NCBI RefSeq assembly: GCF_016862995.1
Contig: NZ_BOOA01000046.1
Coordinates: 1-64,000, forward strand
Reading direction: 5' to 3'
DNA: 64,000 bases
From: Acrocarpospora phusangensis
Lineage (GTDB): Bacteria; Actinomycetota; Actinomycetes; Streptosporangiales; Streptosporangiaceae
Shown here: in pieces, positions 54,837-64,000 of the stretch
How the letters are laid out: each line of letters opens with the position of its first letter
Position numbering within the stretch: the first letter of the stretch is position 1
Translations under genes and position numbers: made by a program
Notes under the pieces: generated by a model
Told to the model about the DNA's origin: nothing
What the model saw: the letters and a program-made list of their open reading frames with translations, nothing else
The model's database searches: none

Positions 54837-55220
54837 ATGAAGATCATGAGGATCGTCGCGCTGGCGGCCGCCGCCGCGCTGCTCTCCGCTCCACTCACCG
54901 TCGTGCCGGCCTCGGCCGCGGCGGGAGCCAGCTACACCCTCAGCATCACCCAGCGAGGCGCCACCAGAACCGTCGCCCTCACCTGCTCGCCGGACGGCGG
55001 CACCCACCCGTCCCCGGCGGCGGCCTGCGCCCGGCTGGCCAGGGCCTGGGGCGACCCCGCGATGATCGCCCCCAAGACGGGCGTGTTCTGCATCGCCCTG
55101 TACGACCCGGTGACGGCCACCGCGACCGGAAACTACTTCGGCCGGCCGATCGCCTACACCCGTTCGTTCACCAACATGTGCTGGCTGAACGTGGCGACGT
55201 GGGAGGTGTTCGCCTTCTGA
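54837..55220 (+). CDS. Subtilisin inhibitor-like (SSI) protein
   Basis: A 127-residue secreted protease inhibitor. A Sec signal ends near VPASAAAG (about residue 28). The four cysteines of the SSI fold are Cys50, Cys64, Cys85 and Cys115, and TATATGNYFGRPIAYTRSF and VFAF match the family. By alignment to SSI (C-P-M-V) the reactive bond is Ala87-Leu88, so the P1 residue is Ala rather than the common Met or Lys. TGGAG precedes ATG 54837. It is a monocistronic gene. Confidence 0.9.
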   Translation: MKIMRIVALAAAAALLSAPLTVVPASAAAGASYTLSITQRGATRTVALTCSPDGGTHPSPAAACARLARAWGDPAMIAPKTGVFCIALYDPVTATATGNYFGRPIAYTRSFTNMCWLNVATWEVFAF

Positions 55221-55256
55221 CCCGCTAACCTCCGGAATGGACAAAACGGAGGTTAA

Positions 55257-55859
55257 GTGCGCGAACTGCTGCTGGGGCTCGGGCTCGGCCTGGGCGCCGG
55301 GCTCTCGCCGGGGGCCCTGCTCAGCCTGGTGATCACGGCCAGCCTGCGCGGCGGCTTCCCGGCGGGACTGCGGATCGCGTGCGTGCCGCTCCTGTCCGAC
55401 CTGCCGATCGTGCTGCTCACGATCGGCGCGGTCGGCGCGCTGCCGGGCGGCTTCCTGCGCGTGCTGTCCCTGGCCGGCGGGGCGTACGTGGTGTTCCTCG
55501 GCGTGCAGGGCCTGCGCGACGCCCGTACGGCCGAGCCGCCGCGCCCCGGGGACGGCGCCCCCGCCCAGGTGCTCAGGGGCGTCGTCGTCAACATGCTCAA
55601 CCCGCACCCGTGGCTGTTCTGGGCCACCGTCGGCGCGCCCCTCTTCGTCGCCGCCTGGGACGCGGGACCGGCCGGCGCGCTCGCGTTCGTCCTCGGCTTC
55701 TACCTGGTCCTGGTCGGCTCCAAGGTGGCGCTGGCCGGGCTGGTCGGCGCGGGACGGCACCGGGTCGGCGTACGCGGCTACCGGCTCCTGCTGGCCGCCA
55801 GCAGCCTGCTGCTCGCCGGCGCCGGCGCCGTCCTGGTCAGCTCCGGGATCGCCGGCTGA
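55257..55859 (+). CDS. LysE-family translocator
   Basis: A 200-residue membrane exporter of the LysE/RhtB type with about six helices. GLSPGALLSLVITASLRGGFPAGLRIACVP and MLNPHPWLFWATVGAP are family signatures. GGAGG four bases before GTG 55257 fixes the start. The substrate (amino acid or metabolite) is unknown. It overlaps the convergent permease by 23 bp. Confidence 0.9.
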   Translation: MRELLLGLGLGLGAGLSPGALLSLVITASLRGGFPAGLRIACVPLLSDLPIVLLTIGAVGALPGGFLRVLSLAGGAYVVFLGVQGLRDARTAEPPRPGDGAPAQVLRGVVVNMLNPHPWLFWATVGAPLFVAAWDAGPAGALAFVLGFYLVLVGSKVALAGLVGAGRHRVGVRGYRLLLAASSLLLAGAGAVLVSSGIAG

Positions 55860-57303
55860 GCGCGACCCGGCTGTGCCGGGCGCTGTAGAGCCGGTAGACG
55901 ACGACGCCGAGCGCCATCCACACGACGAACCGCAGCCAGGTCTCCACCGCCAGGTTGAGCATCAGGTAGACGCAGGCGAGCACCGCCAGCGCGGGCAGCC
56001 AGGGCACCAGCGGCGCGCGGAACGAGCGCGGCAGGTCCGGCCGGGTCCTGCGCAGGACGACCACGCCCACGGCCACCACCACGAACGCGAACAGCGTCCC
56101 GATGTTCACCATCTCGGCCAGCGTGCTCAACGGGATGAACCCCGCCAGCGCGGCCGTCACCACCCCGATGATGATCGTGATCTTGTACGGCGTGCGCCGC
56201 AGCGGATGCACCGCCGCCAGACCTTTCGGCAGCAGCCCGTCCCGGCTCATCGCGAAGAACACCCGGCTCTGGCCGAGCATCAGGATCAGGATGACCGTCG
56301 TCATCCCCGAGATGCCGCCGATGCTGATCAGCCCCGCCAGCCACGGCTGCCCGACCGCCTTGAACGCGTCCGCCAGCGGCGCGCTCTCGCTCAGCTGGTG
56401 GAAGGGCAGCATGCCGACCACCACCATCGAGACCGCGACGTAGAGGAGCGCGCACAAGGCGAGCGAGGCGATGATGCCGATGGGCAGGTCGCGCTGCGGG
56501 TGGCGGGTCTCCTCGGCCGCGGTGGCGACCACGTCGAAGCCGATGTAGGCGAAGAAGACCACGGCCGCGGCGGCGAAGACGCCGGCCGTGCCGTACACGG
56601 TGGGGGTGACCCCGAACAGGACCTGGATCAGCGGCGCGGCCAGTCCCGAGACTCCCTCGGTGGCCTTCGCGGGCGGCACGAACGGCGTGTAGTTGGCGCC
56701 GTTGACGAAGAACAGCCCGGCGAAGATGACCAGCAGGATGACGGCGACCTTGAGGACGACCATGACCAGGTTGAACCGGGCGGACATCTTGATGCCGCCC
56801 ACCAGCAGCCAGGTCAGCAGCAGCACGACGATCACGGCCAGGTAGTTGAACGTCCAGCCGCCGACGCCGACGACCGGCAGCGTGACGCCCAGGCTCTCCA
56901 TCACCGAGGTGAAGTAGCCGGACCAGCCCACCGCCACCACGGCCGCGCCGAGCGCCATCTCCAGCATCAGGTCCCACCCGATGATCCAGGCCGGGAACTC
57001 CCCGATGGTCGCGTACGCGAAGGTGTACGCGGAGCCCGCCACCGGCAGCGTGGAGGCGAACTCGGCGTAGCAGAGCGCGGCCAGGCCGCAGACCACGGCC
57101 GCCACCACGAACGACAGCGCCACCGAGGGGCCGGCGTAGTCGCGGGCCGCCAGGCCGGTCAGCGTGAAGATGCCGGTGCCGAGGATGACGCCCAGGCCGA
57201 ACACGGTCAGGTCGAGCGCGCTCAGCGTGCGCTCCAGGCGGTTGCCCGCGCCCTCCGCGTCCTGAATGGACTGCTCGACCGACTTCGTGCGGAAGATGCC
57301 CAC
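55837..57303 (-). CDS. Amino acid permease (APC, CAT-type)
   Basis: A 488-residue APC-superfamily transporter with about twelve helices. VFGLGVILGTGIFTLTG and FFAYIGFDVVATAAEETRHPQRDLPIGI are typical of cationic amino acid transporter-like members. GTG 57303 has a purine-rich GGAGGGG upstream. It lies convergent to the LysE exporter, so uptake and efflux genes are adjacent. Confidence 0.92.
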   Translation of the reverse strand: MGIFRTKSVEQSIQDAEGAGNRLERTLSALDLTVFGLGVILGTGIFTLTGLAARDYAGPSVALSFVVAAVVCGLAALCYAEFASTLPVAGSAYTFAYATIGEFPAWIIGWDLMLEMALGAAVVAVGWSGYFTSVMESLGVTLPVVGVGGWTFNYLAVIVVLLLTWLLVGGIKMSARFNLVMVVLKVAVILLVIFAGLFFVNGANYTPFVPPAKATEGVSGLAAPLIQVLFGVTPTVYGTAGVFAAAAVVFFAYIGFDVVATAAEETRHPQRDLPIGIIASLALCALLYVAVSMVVVGMLPFHQLSESAPLADAFKAVGQPWLAGLISIGGISGMTTVILILMLGQSRVFFAMSRDGLLPKGLAAVHPLRRTPYKITIIIGVVTAALAGFIPLSTLAEMVNIGTLFAFVVVAVGVVVLRRTRPDLPRSFRAPLVPWLPALAVLACVYLMLNLAVETWLRFVVWMALGVVVYRLYSARHSRVALSRRSRS

Positions 57304-57401
57304 ACCCGCACCCCTCCCTGATCATGCCCGTCCCTGGTCACTGCCCAGCCGGGCGCGCGGAAACCGGCGCGCTCGGCAAAGGAGCGGGGGACAGGCGGGG
57401 A

Positions 57402-59282
57402 TCAGGTCAGGGCGGGACTGCGCTTGGCGATCGCCTCGGTGATCTCCCGGGCCAGGTCCTGGCCGGTCAGCCCGAACTCGGCCAGCAGCTTCGCCCGCTT
57501 GGCGTGGTCCAGGAAGCGCTGCGGGATGCCGTAGGTCCGGACCGGCACGTCCACGTCGGCGTCGCGCAGCGCGCGGGCCACCGCGTCGCCGCTCGCGCCC
57601 ACCCGGCCGTTGTCCTCCACCACCACGACCAGCTTGTACGCCGCCGCCTCCCGGACCAGCTCCGGATCCAGCGGCCGCACCCAGCGCGGGTCCACCACGG
57701 TGGCGCCGATGCCCTGCGCGGCCAGCAGCGACGCGGCCTCCAGGCAGACCTCCGCCATCGGGCCCACCGAGACCACTAACACGTCCTTCTCGGCGGGGGC
57801 GGAGCGCAGCACGTCCATCCCGCCCAGCGCGGCCACCGGCTCGAACTCGCGGACCACGGCGCCCTTCGGGAACCGCACCACCGAGGGGCCGTCGGTGACG
57901 TCCAGGCACTCCCGCAGCAGCTCCCGCAGGCGGGAGGCGTCCCGCGGCACCGCCACCGACAGGCCGGGCACGACGTGCAGGATGGACAGGTCCCACATGC
58001 CGTTGTGGCTGGCCCCGTCGTCGCCGGTGATCCCGGCCCGGTCCAGCACGACGGTGACCGGCAGCCGGTGCAGCGCCACGTCCATCAGCAGCTGGTCGAA
58101 GGCCCGGTTGAGGAAGGTGGAGTAGACCGCCACCACCGGGTGCAGCCCGCCCAGGGCGAGCCCCGCCGCCGAGGTGAGCGCGTGCTGCTCGGCGATGCCC
58201 ACGTCGAAGATGCGCTCCGGATACGCCTCGGCGAACTCGGCCAGCCCGGTCGGGTGCAGCATGGCGGCGGTGATGGCCACCACGTCGGCCCGCTCGGCAC
58301 CGATCCGCACCATCTCCTCGCTGAACACGTTGGTCCACCCGTACGCCTTCGGGATCTCCTCGCCGGTGACCACGTCGAAGGGCTGCGGGGCGTGGAAGCA
58401 GTCCTCCTCGTGGTTCTCGGCCGGCGTGTAGCCCTGGCCCTTGGTGGTGAGCACGTGCACGATGACCGGGCCGCCGAAGGCCTTGGCCTTGCGCAGGGCG
58501 CTCTCCACGGCCGGCTCGTCGTGGCCGTCGATCGGCCCGACGTACTTCAGGCCGAGGTCCTCGAACATGGCCTGGGGGGCGATGATGTCCTTGATGCCCT
58601 TCTTGATGCCGTGCAGCGTGTCGTACAGCACCGGGACGTTGCCGAAGCGGTCCTTCACGAACTCCAGGACCTGCTCGTAGTTCTGGGTGACCCGCAGCTT
58701 GGCCAGGTGGGTGGCCAGGCCGCCGATCGTGGGCGAGTAGGAGCGCCCGTTGTCGTTGACCACGATGACCAGCGGGAGGTCCTTGTTGGCGGCGATGTTG
58801 TTGAGCGCCTCCCAGGCCATGCCGCCGGTGAGCGCGCCGTCGCCGATCACCGCCACCACCGTGCGGTCGCCCTCGCCGCGCAGCTTGACCGCCTTGGCCA
58901 GGCCGTCGCCGTAGGACAGGGCGGTGGAGGCGTGCGAGTTCTCGACCAGGTCGTGCTCGGACTCGGCCTGGCTGGGGTAGCCGGACAGGCCGCCCTCCTG
59001 GCGGAGCGTGCCGAACCGGCCGGCCCGGCCGGTGAGCATCTTGTGCACGTAGGACTGGTGACCGGTGTCGAAGACGATCGGGTCGTGCGGGGAGTCGAAG
59101 ACGCGGTGCAGGGCGATGGTCAGCTCCACGACCCCCAGATTGGGGCCGAGATGCCCACCCGCACCTGATCCCGCCACCGAGGAGACGAGCAGGTCGCGTA
59201 TCTCAGCCGCGAGTGCCGGCAGGTCCCGCGGGTCCAGTCGCTTGAGGTCGTGCGGTCCGCTCACAGACTCCAGTAGCCCCAC
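57402..59282 (-). CDS. dxs: 1-deoxy-D-xylulose-5-phosphate synthase
   Basis: A 626-residue thiamine-diphosphate enzyme and first step of the MEP isoprenoid pathway, condensing pyruvate and glyceraldehyde-3-phosphate. The ThDP site [16 protein letters not shown] spans 147-162; the activating Glu is in [12 protein letters not shown]; the C-terminal transketolase domain is complete. AAGGG six bases upstream supports GTG 59282. It stands as a single gene here. Confidence 0.96.
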   Translation of the reverse strand: MGLLESVSGPHDLKRLDPRDLPALAAEIRDLLVSSVAGSGAGGHLGPNLGVVELTIALHRVFDSPHDPIVFDTGHQSYVHKMLTGRAGRFGTLRQEGGLSGYPSQAESEHDLVENSHASTALSYGDGLAKAVKLRGEGDRTVVAVIGDGALTGGMAWEALNNIAANKDLPLVIVVNDNGRSYSPTIGGLATHLAKLRVTQNYEQVLEFVKDRFGNVPVLYDTLHGIKKGIKDIIAPQAMFEDLGLKYVGPIDGHDEPAVESALRKAKAFGGPVIVHVLTTKGQGYTPAENHEEDCFHAPQPFDVVTGEEIPKAYGWTNVFSEEMVRIGAERADVVAITAAMLHPTGLAEFAEAYPERIFDVGIAEQHALTSAAGLALGGLHPVVAVYSTFLNRAFDQLLMDVALHRLPVTVVLDRAGITGDDGASHNGMWDLSILHVVPGLSVAVPRDASRLRELLRECLDVTDGPSVVRFPKGAVVREFEPVAALGGMDVLRSAPAEKDVLVVSVGPMAEVCLEAASLLAAQGIGATVVDPRWVRPLDPELVREAAAYKLVVVVEDNGRVGASGDAVARALRDADVDVPVRTYGIPQRFLDHAKRAKLLAEFGLTGQDLAREITEAIAKRSPALT

Positions 59283-59405
59283 TGCTCACCCTTCCGTTCG
59301 TCGTCGAACTGGGACGAGTCTAGTTCGCCGTTCTTCTTACGCCTCCCCTACCTACCAGGCAATCCCTTTGCCCGCCGTTGACTTGTCCCGTACGCTCCAG
59401 GTTTC

Positions 59406-60167
59406 ATGCGTATTCTGACTTTGCTGATCACCGGACTGATCGGTGCCACTCTGCTGACCGGCACCGCGCATGCCGCGCCGGTGCCCACCGGCAAGGCCGC
59501 GCTGACGCACAACCCGCTGTACAAGACGGGCGAGTTCGACTGGACCGAGTGCAAGGAACTCGACCGGCGGCCGGACGACCTCAACTCCTACCAGCTCTAC
59601 CTGGACCACCTGCTCGAATGCCTGGACCGCTCCTGGGGCGAGGAGTTCAAGCAGGCGGGCCTGCCCTTCAGCAAGCCCAAGGTCCGCTACATCACCAAGA
59701 GTGTGGCCACCGGCTGCGGCAAGTACCCCATCAACTACGCGGCGGGCCTGTACTGCCCGAAGAACAAGACGATGTGGGTGGCCATCAGCAAGTGGCAGCT
59801 CGCCGACCCCGACGAGTTCACCCTGTTCAACGTGATCGCCCACGAGTACGGGCATTACGCGCAGGACCGGGCCGGCATCCTGCCGGCCGCCATGCGCCTG
59901 CAGAAGAAGGCCAGCAAGACCAAGCAGTACGCGATCCAGCGTCAGGTCGAACTGCAGGCCGAGTGCTTCGCGTCCGCCTTCATCGGCAGCGTGTGGCACT
60001 CGCTCGGCCGCAACGAGTTCGACTACCAGGACCTCATGGACCTGACCTTCGGGGACGTGCTCCACGGCAAGACCAAGAACATCCGATACTGGATGAAGCG
60101 GGGCTGGGACGGCAACGGCCCGAAGGCGTGCAACACCTTCACGGCACCGGCGTCCCGCGTCTCGTAA
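59406..60167 (+). CDS. Secreted neutral zinc metallopeptidase
   Basis: A 253-residue protein with a signal peptide cleaved near TAHA-AP. The catalytic zinc site is HEYGH (146-150) with a downstream Glu186 (ELQAECFASAF), the pattern of the YpfJ-like zincin family. Six cysteines suggest disulfides in the exported form. CCAGG four bases upstream supports ATG 59406. It is followed by a terminator and a paralogue on the same strand. Confidence 0.88.
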   Translation: MRILTLLITGLIGATLLTGTAHAAPVPTGKAALTHNPLYKTGEFDWTECKELDRRPDDLNSYQLYLDHLLECLDRSWGEEFKQAGLPFSKPKVRYITKSVATGCGKYPINYAAGLYCPKNKTMWVAISKWQLADPDEFTLFNVIAHEYGHYAQDRAGILPAAMRLQKKASKTKQYAIQRQVELQAECFASAFIGSVWHSLGRNEFDYQDLMDLTFGDVLHGKTKNIRYWMKRGWDGNGPKACNTFTAPASRVS

Positions 60168-60183
60168 CGGGGCTCCCGACAGC

Positions 60184-60227
60184 GTGACAGGGCGTGGGCG
60201 GCCAGCCGTCCACGCCCCTTCTGTCAC
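60184..60227 (+). terminator. Terminator between tandem peptidases
   Basis: GGGCGTGG (60190-60197) pairs with CCACGCCC (60210-60217), and an outer GTGACAG/CTGTCAC pair (60184-60190, 60221-60227) extends the hairpin. An AT-rich tail with TTTT follows, and the downstream promoter of the second peptidase lies in 60228-60298. Confidence 0.8.
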
Positions 60228-60298
60228 AATTTTGTCGCAGTAATCAATATTTACTTAGCTTTACTCCTGAATCGGGCCTGCAATATGGTCTTGTGCCC

Positions 60299-61126
60299 AT
60301 GCGAACACCCCTCATCGCAGTAGGCCTCGGCCTGAGCGCCGCCCTCTTCCTCGCCGGTACGGCGCAAGCCCAGGTACCGGCCGCCGCTCCCCAGGCCCCG
60401 GTCACCGCTTCGGCCGCGGCGGCCGGCGCGTTAGCCCCCTTCCCGACCGCGCTGACCAAGAACAAGATCTACCGCTCCGGCGCCGTCGACACGATCGACT
60501 GCTCCCCCTCGGAGCCGCGCGCGGGCAGCGCCGCAGCCGTCAAGACCTACCTGCTCAAGGTGTACCGCTGCGTCAACCAGATGTGGGCGCGGCAGTTCAA
60601 GGCGGTCGGCTGGACGTACCGGGTGCCGAAGATCGTCATCCGGACCAGCGGCACCAAGACGCCGTGCGGCAAGCTCACCAAGAACTACCCGGCGCACTAC
60701 TGCCCGACCCAGCAGGCCATCTACATGGTGCTGCTGTCCCAGCAGGTCAAGGAGCCGTTCCCGCTGGTGCTGGCCAAGACCATGGCGCACGAGATCGGGC
60801 ACCACGTGCAGCAGCGGGCGGGCATCCTGACGCCGTACTACAACCTGAGCTGGCGGGCGCGGACCAAGACGGCCAAGAACCTGCTCAGCCACCGGGTGGA
60901 GCAGCAGGCCGAGTGCTTCGCCGGCGTGTTCCTGAGCGGCGCGCAGGACTCGCTGCCGGTGGACTTCGCCGAGTGGGACCACATCAACACCTGGGCGCGC
61001 AAGCACGCCAGCGACACCATGCACGGCAAGGGCGTCAACCAGGTCTACTGGCTGGAGCGTGGCTTCGACTCGGGTTCCCCGGCCGCGTGCAACACCTGGG
61101 TCGTCTCCAACGCCCGCGTCGCCTAG
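60299..61126 (+). CDS. Secreted zinc metallopeptidase (paralogue)
   Basis: A 275-residue paralogue of the gene just upstream, with signal peptide to about TAQA, an Ala-rich linker and the zincin motif HEIGH (164-168) plus Glu205 (EQQAECFAGVF). The C-terminal halves of the two proteins align closely, the N-terminal thirds do not. ATG 60299 or GTG 60293 could start it. The preceding AT-rich 60 bp likely hold its own promoter, so the copies may be expressed separately. Confidence 0.88.
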   Translation: MRTPLIAVGLGLSAALFLAGTAQAQVPAAAPQAPVTASAAAAGALAPFPTALTKNKIYRSGAVDTIDCSPSEPRAGSAAAVKTYLLKVYRCVNQMWARQFKAVGWTYRVPKIVIRTSGTKTPCGKLTKNYPAHYCPTQQAIYMVLLSQQVKEPFPLVLAKTMAHEIGHHVQQRAGILTPYYNLSWRARTKTAKNLLSHRVEQQAECFAGVFLSGAQDSLPVDFAEWDHINTWARKHASDTMHGKGVNQVYWLERGFDSGSPAACNTWVVSNARVA

Positions 61127-61158
61127 GGCTACCGCGTTCCAGGCCGTTCTAGGTCGTT

Positions 61159-62436
61159 CTAGGTCCTGGCCGCCTGGGTCTGCCGGGTGGCCATCCGGGC
61201 CAGCACTTCCAAGGGGTCGGCGAGCACCTGGGCGAAAGCCAGCTCGGCGGCCCCCACGATCGTGGCGTCGTCCACCAGCGCCGAGGTGCGCAGCCGCAGC
61301 GACTCGCGCAGCGCCGCGAGGGTGCAGGTGTTGAGGCGGCTGCGCACCTGGGCGGCGGAGCCGAGGTAGATCTCCCGCAGGGTGCCGCCGAAGATGACGA
61401 CCTCGGGGTTGAAGATGTTGACCAGGTTGGCCACTCCGAAGCCGAGCCAGTCGCCGACCCGGTGCAGTGCGTCCTGAGCGATTATGTCGCCCTTGTCGGC
61501 GGCCTCCACGACGGCCCTGATGCCGTCCCTGCCGCGCTCGCCGCGGGCCGAGCGGCCCGCGTGCTCCAGCAGGGCCCGCTCGCCGACCTCCGCCTCCAGG
61601 CAGCCGTGCGAGCCGCAGCCGCACAGCCGTCCGTCGGGGTTGACCACGGTGTGGCCGACCTCACCGCCGTACCCGGCGACGCCGCCGAGTAACTGGTTGT
61701 TGACGATGATGCCGCCGCCGATGCCGACGTCGCCGTGGAGGTAGACGAGGTCGCGGCAGCCGACGCCGAGGCCCCGGGTGTGCTCGGCCAGCGCGCCCAG
61801 GTTGGCGTCGTTGCCGACCGAGACCGGCAGGCCCAGGGCGAGCCTGGCCGACAGCGCCTCCCCGAAGGGGGCGTCCTCCAGGCCGATGTTGGGGGCGAAC
61901 CGTACGACGCCGTCGGATTTGCGCACCGCGCCGCAGAGGGCGGCGGCGGCGCCCACGCAGACGGTGTCGGGGCGGACCTTGCGCTGCATCTGCCGGGCGA
62001 ACCCGGCCAGCGTCTCCACCACCTCGGTCATGTCGAAGCCGCCCCGCGGCCGGACGGCCTCGCGCCGGTCCAGGATCACGCCGCCGAGGCCGATCCGGGC
62101 CGCGACGAGGCGGTCCACGCCCACGTCGAAGGCGAGCACATAGACCCGCGCCGACTCGGGGCGCACCACCAGGGACGGCCGACCGGCCCGGCCGGTGTCC
62201 CTGGGCAGTTCCTCGCGGACCAGCCCGGCCGCGGTCAGGTCCGCGGTGAGCGCCATGATGGTGCTCCGGTTGAGCCCCATGCGATTGGTCAGCTCGGCCC
62301 GCGACGTGGGGCCGCCCAGGTGCACGTGCCGCAGCAGGGTGCCCAGGTTGTGACGGCGGATCTCCTCCTGGGAGGGACCTGCGCGCAGCATGCGTTCTGC
62401 CTCTGGTGCCGTTCGGGGGTCAGGTGTCGTGCTCAC
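61159..62436 (-). CDS. ROK-family transcriptional regulator
   Basis: A 425-residue ROK protein with an N-terminal winged helix (RAELTNRMGLNRSTIMALTADLTAAGLV) and a sugar-kinase-like domain. The zinc signature GHTVVNPDGRLCGCGSHGCLE is intact. Such regulators sense the sugar or its phosphate and control the transport genes beside them. Its GTG 62436 begins one base after the permease stop, so it is expressed with the transporter. Confidence 0.9.
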   Translation of the reverse strand: MSTTPDPRTAPEAERMLRAGPSQEEIRRHNLGTLLRHVHLGGPTSRAELTNRMGLNRSTIMALTADLTAAGLVREELPRDTGRAGRPSLVVRPESARVYVLAFDVGVDRLVAARIGLGGVILDRREAVRPRGGFDMTEVVETLAGFARQMQRKVRPDTVCVGAAAALCGAVRKSDGVVRFAPNIGLEDAPFGEALSARLALGLPVSVGNDANLGALAEHTRGLGVGCRDLVYLHGDVGIGGGIIVNNQLLGGVAGYGGEVGHTVVNPDGRLCGCGSHGCLEAEVGERALLEHAGRSARGERGRDGIRAVVEAADKGDIIAQDALHRVGDWLGFGVANLVNIFNPEVVIFGGTLREIYLGSAAQVRSRLNTCTLAALRESLRLRTSALVDDATIVGAAELAFAQVLADPLEVLARMATRQTQAART

Positions 62437-62437
62437 C

Positions 62438-63682
62438 CTATCGACGGCCGGAGGAGGACGCCCGCTTGCGGGACAGCGCGTCCACACCGGCCGACAGCAG
62501 CAGGACCGCGCCGGTGACGATGTACTTGACGCTGGCGCTGTAGCCCATCAGGCCCATGCCGTTGATGACCACCGCGACCACCGCGCCGCCGAGCAGCGCG
62601 TCCAGGACGCGTCCCTTGCCGCCGAACAGGCTGGTGCCGCCGATCACGGCCGCGCCGACGGCAAACAGCAGCACCGTGCTGCCGCCGGTGTTCGGGTCCA
62701 CCGAGTTGGCCCGCGAGGCGGCCACGATGCCGCCGATGGAGGCCATGAAGGAACAGATCACGAAGGCGGAGATGCGGATCCTGTCCACGTTGATACCGGC
62801 CCGGCGGGCCGCCTCGGCGTTGCCGCCGACCGCGTACACGTGCCGGCCGTAGGCCGTACGGCGGAGCACGAACGTCCAGACGATGAGCAGCACCAGGATG
62901 ACCGGCACCACGATGGGCACGCCGGTCAGCGAGATGATCGCGGGGTTGCGGCTGCGCTCCAGGTTGAGCACGTAGACGGCGAAGCCGGCGATGACCGCGA
63001 GCGCGCCGACCCGTACGGCGATGACGGCCATGGAGTCGGCCATCAGGCCGCGGGAGGTGCGCCGGCGGGCCTGGGTCAGCTGGATGCCCGCGTAGAGGAG
63101 CACACCGGCGACCAGCAGCACCCAGCCGAGCAGCGGGGACAGGTTGCTGTTGGCGATGGCCAGGATGGTCTCGTCGCGGATGGAGACGTTGGTGCCCTCG
63201 TCCAGCAGGATCAGCGCCACGCCCTGGAAGGCCAGGAAGGCGGCCAGCGTGACCACGAAGGACGGGATGCCCAGCTTGGCCACCAGCGCGCCGAGGACCA
63301 GGCCGATGAGCACGCCGGTCACCATGGAGGCCAGCACCGCCGTGTACCACGGCCAGCCCTCGTTGGTGAGCAGCACGGCCATCACGGCCGCGCAGACGCC
63401 GCTGGCGAAGCCGGCGGACAGGTCGATCTCGCCCAGCAGCAGGACGAAGACCAGGCCCATCGCGATGATGGTGACGCCGGCGCCCTGGGTGAACAGGTTC
63501 GCGAAGTTGATCGGCGACAGGAACGACGGGCTGAGCGAGGCGAAGACCACGCACAGGACGACCAGGCCGATCACCGCCGGGAGCGCGCCGAGGTCGCCGC
63601 CGCGCACCCGTTCGAAGTAGTCCCGGACCTGCGATCCGATGGCGGGAGCGCTGGTCTTCGCCGGGCTCGTTGTCGTCGTCAT
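62438..63682 (-). CDS. Sugar ABC transporter permease (XylH/RbsC type)
   Basis: A 414-residue permease with about ten helices of the ribose/xylose-type CUT2 family. GEIDLSAGFASGVCAAVMAVLL, LGIPSFVVTLAAFLAFQGVALIL and GGNAEAARRAGINVDRIRISAFVICSFMASIGGIVAASR are characteristic. Its ATG overlaps the stop of the ATPase gene. The solute-binding gene is beyond the window. The combination with ROK suggests pentose uptake. Confidence 0.93.
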   Translation of the reverse strand: MTTTTSPAKTSAPAIGSQVRDYFERVRGGDLGALPAVIGLVVLCVVFASLSPSFLSPINFANLFTQGAGVTIIAMGLVFVLLLGEIDLSAGFASGVCAAVMAVLLTNEGWPWYTAVLASMVTGVLIGLVLGALVAKLGIPSFVVTLAAFLAFQGVALILLDEGTNVSIRDETILAIANSNLSPLLGWVLLVAGVLLYAGIQLTQARRRTSRGLMADSMAVIAVRVGALAVIAGFAVYVLNLERSRNPAIISLTGVPIVVPVILVLLIVWTFVLRRTAYGRHVYAVGGNAEAARRAGINVDRIRISAFVICSFMASIGGIVAASRANSVDPNTGGSTVLLFAVGAAVIGGTSLFGGKGRVLDALLGGAVVAVVINGMGLMGYSASVKYIVTGAVLLLSAGVDALSRKRASSSGRR

Positions 63683-64000
63683 GCGCTTGCTCCGTTGCCG
63701 GTCGGCAGGCCGAGCTCCCCGCTGCGCCCGGCCGTGATCAGTTCCACGATCTGGGAATGGGTGACCTCGGAGGTCTTGACCTGGGCGGCCATCCGGCCGA
63801 GGTAGAGCGCCGCGATCCGGTCGGACACGGCGAACACATCGTTCATGTTGTGCGAGATGAGTACCACGGCCAGGCCGTTGTCGGCCAGCCTGCGGACCAG
63901 TTCGAGGACCTGCGCGGTCTGGGCGACGCCGAGGGCGGCGGTCGGCTCGTCCAGAATGACGACCTTGCTGTTCCACAGCACGGCCTTGGCGATGGCGACC
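63679..64000 (-). CDS. Sugar ABC transporter ATPase, truncated by window end
   Basis: The C-terminal ~107 residues of a CUT2 sugar transporter ATPase. The Walker B region (VVILDEPTAAL) and switch His (LISHNMNDVF) are present; the Walker A and signature lie upstream, outside the window. It heads the operon with the permease and ROK gene. The domain order suggests a single or second ATPase half of a XylG-like protein. Confidence 0.9.
   Translation of the reverse strand, partial: VAIAKAVLWNSKVVILDEPTAALGVAQTAQVLELVRRLADNGLAVVLISHNMNDVFAVSDRIAALYLGRMAAQVKTSEVTHSQIVELITAGRSGELGLPTGNGASA

Overview
The window reads as a chromosomal segment of a high-GC filamentous actinomycete. A WhiB-family regulator, a mycothiol-type enzyme, the coproporphyrin-dependent heme genes (hemY, hemQ), a subtilisin-inhibitor-like (SSI) protein, DUF3000 next to rnd, and strong GC bias with frequent GTG starts all point that way. 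The mix resembles Streptosporangiaceae (Nonomuraea/Microbispora-like) more than Streptomyces, but that is an inference from gene content. No rRNA, tRNA, CRISPR array, transposase or phage gene was seen. The region looks like core chromosome with a few accessory insertions.

Layout. 0-5 kb: a metallophosphoesterase and an alkyl-DHAP-synthase-like FAD oxidase, divergent from glpD. 4.8-11.5 kb: an iron-box-controlled Suc/Fer-like ferredoxin, a WhiB regulator, a DUF1304 protein, a phosphoribosyltransferase, a tandem-repeat block, rsgA, glyA behind a ZTP riboswitch, and a YihY-type membrane protein. 11.6-15.2 kb: a sulfate/sulfite assimilation operon (leaderless cysteine leader peptide, attenuator, sulfite reductase, small zinc ribbon, cysH, sirohydrochlorin chelatase). 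15.3-21 kb: an accessory stretch holding an unusual STAND NTPase-TPR-Crp fusion, a small secreted protein, a LiaF/DUF1707 protein and an ankyrin/HEAT protein. 21-26 kb: SRPBCC/ArsR pair, MDMPI/ECF sigma pair, an AidB-like acyl-CoA dehydrogenase and a HAD phosphatase. 26.3-30.2 kb: a guanidine-I riboswitch heading a guanidine hydrolase (GdmH-type) and a NitT/TauT-type ABC importer. 30-37.5 kb: OsmC, LigC-type ligase, RibD-C reductase, glgX, a DUF333-like lipoprotein, a LigD-type polymerase domain and msrB. 38-41 kb: a NarL-type two-component system. 41-46 kb: heme genes hemQ, hemY and hemE around a DUF4349 lipoprotein. 46-48 kb: DUF3000 and rnd. 48-54.7 kb: a LacI-controlled glycoside catabolic cluster (GH13, Gfo/Idh/MocA, DUF993, two isomerases) with three matching operators. 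54.8-59.3 kb: SSI-like inhibitor, LysE exporter, amino-acid permease, dxs. 59.4-61.1 kb: two tandem secreted zinc peptidases. 61.2-64 kb: ROK regulator with a xylose/ribose-type ABC permease and a truncated ATPase running off the end.

Several units are explained by cis-regulation visible in the DNA: cysteine attenuation before sir, guanidine-I and ZTP riboswitches, an IdeR/DmdR-type iron box, an ArsR-type palindrome and LacI operators. The least expected single gene is the 926-residue protein at 15284-18064, which joins a signal-transduction ATPase and TPR repeats to what looks like a complete Crp/Fnr transcription factor.
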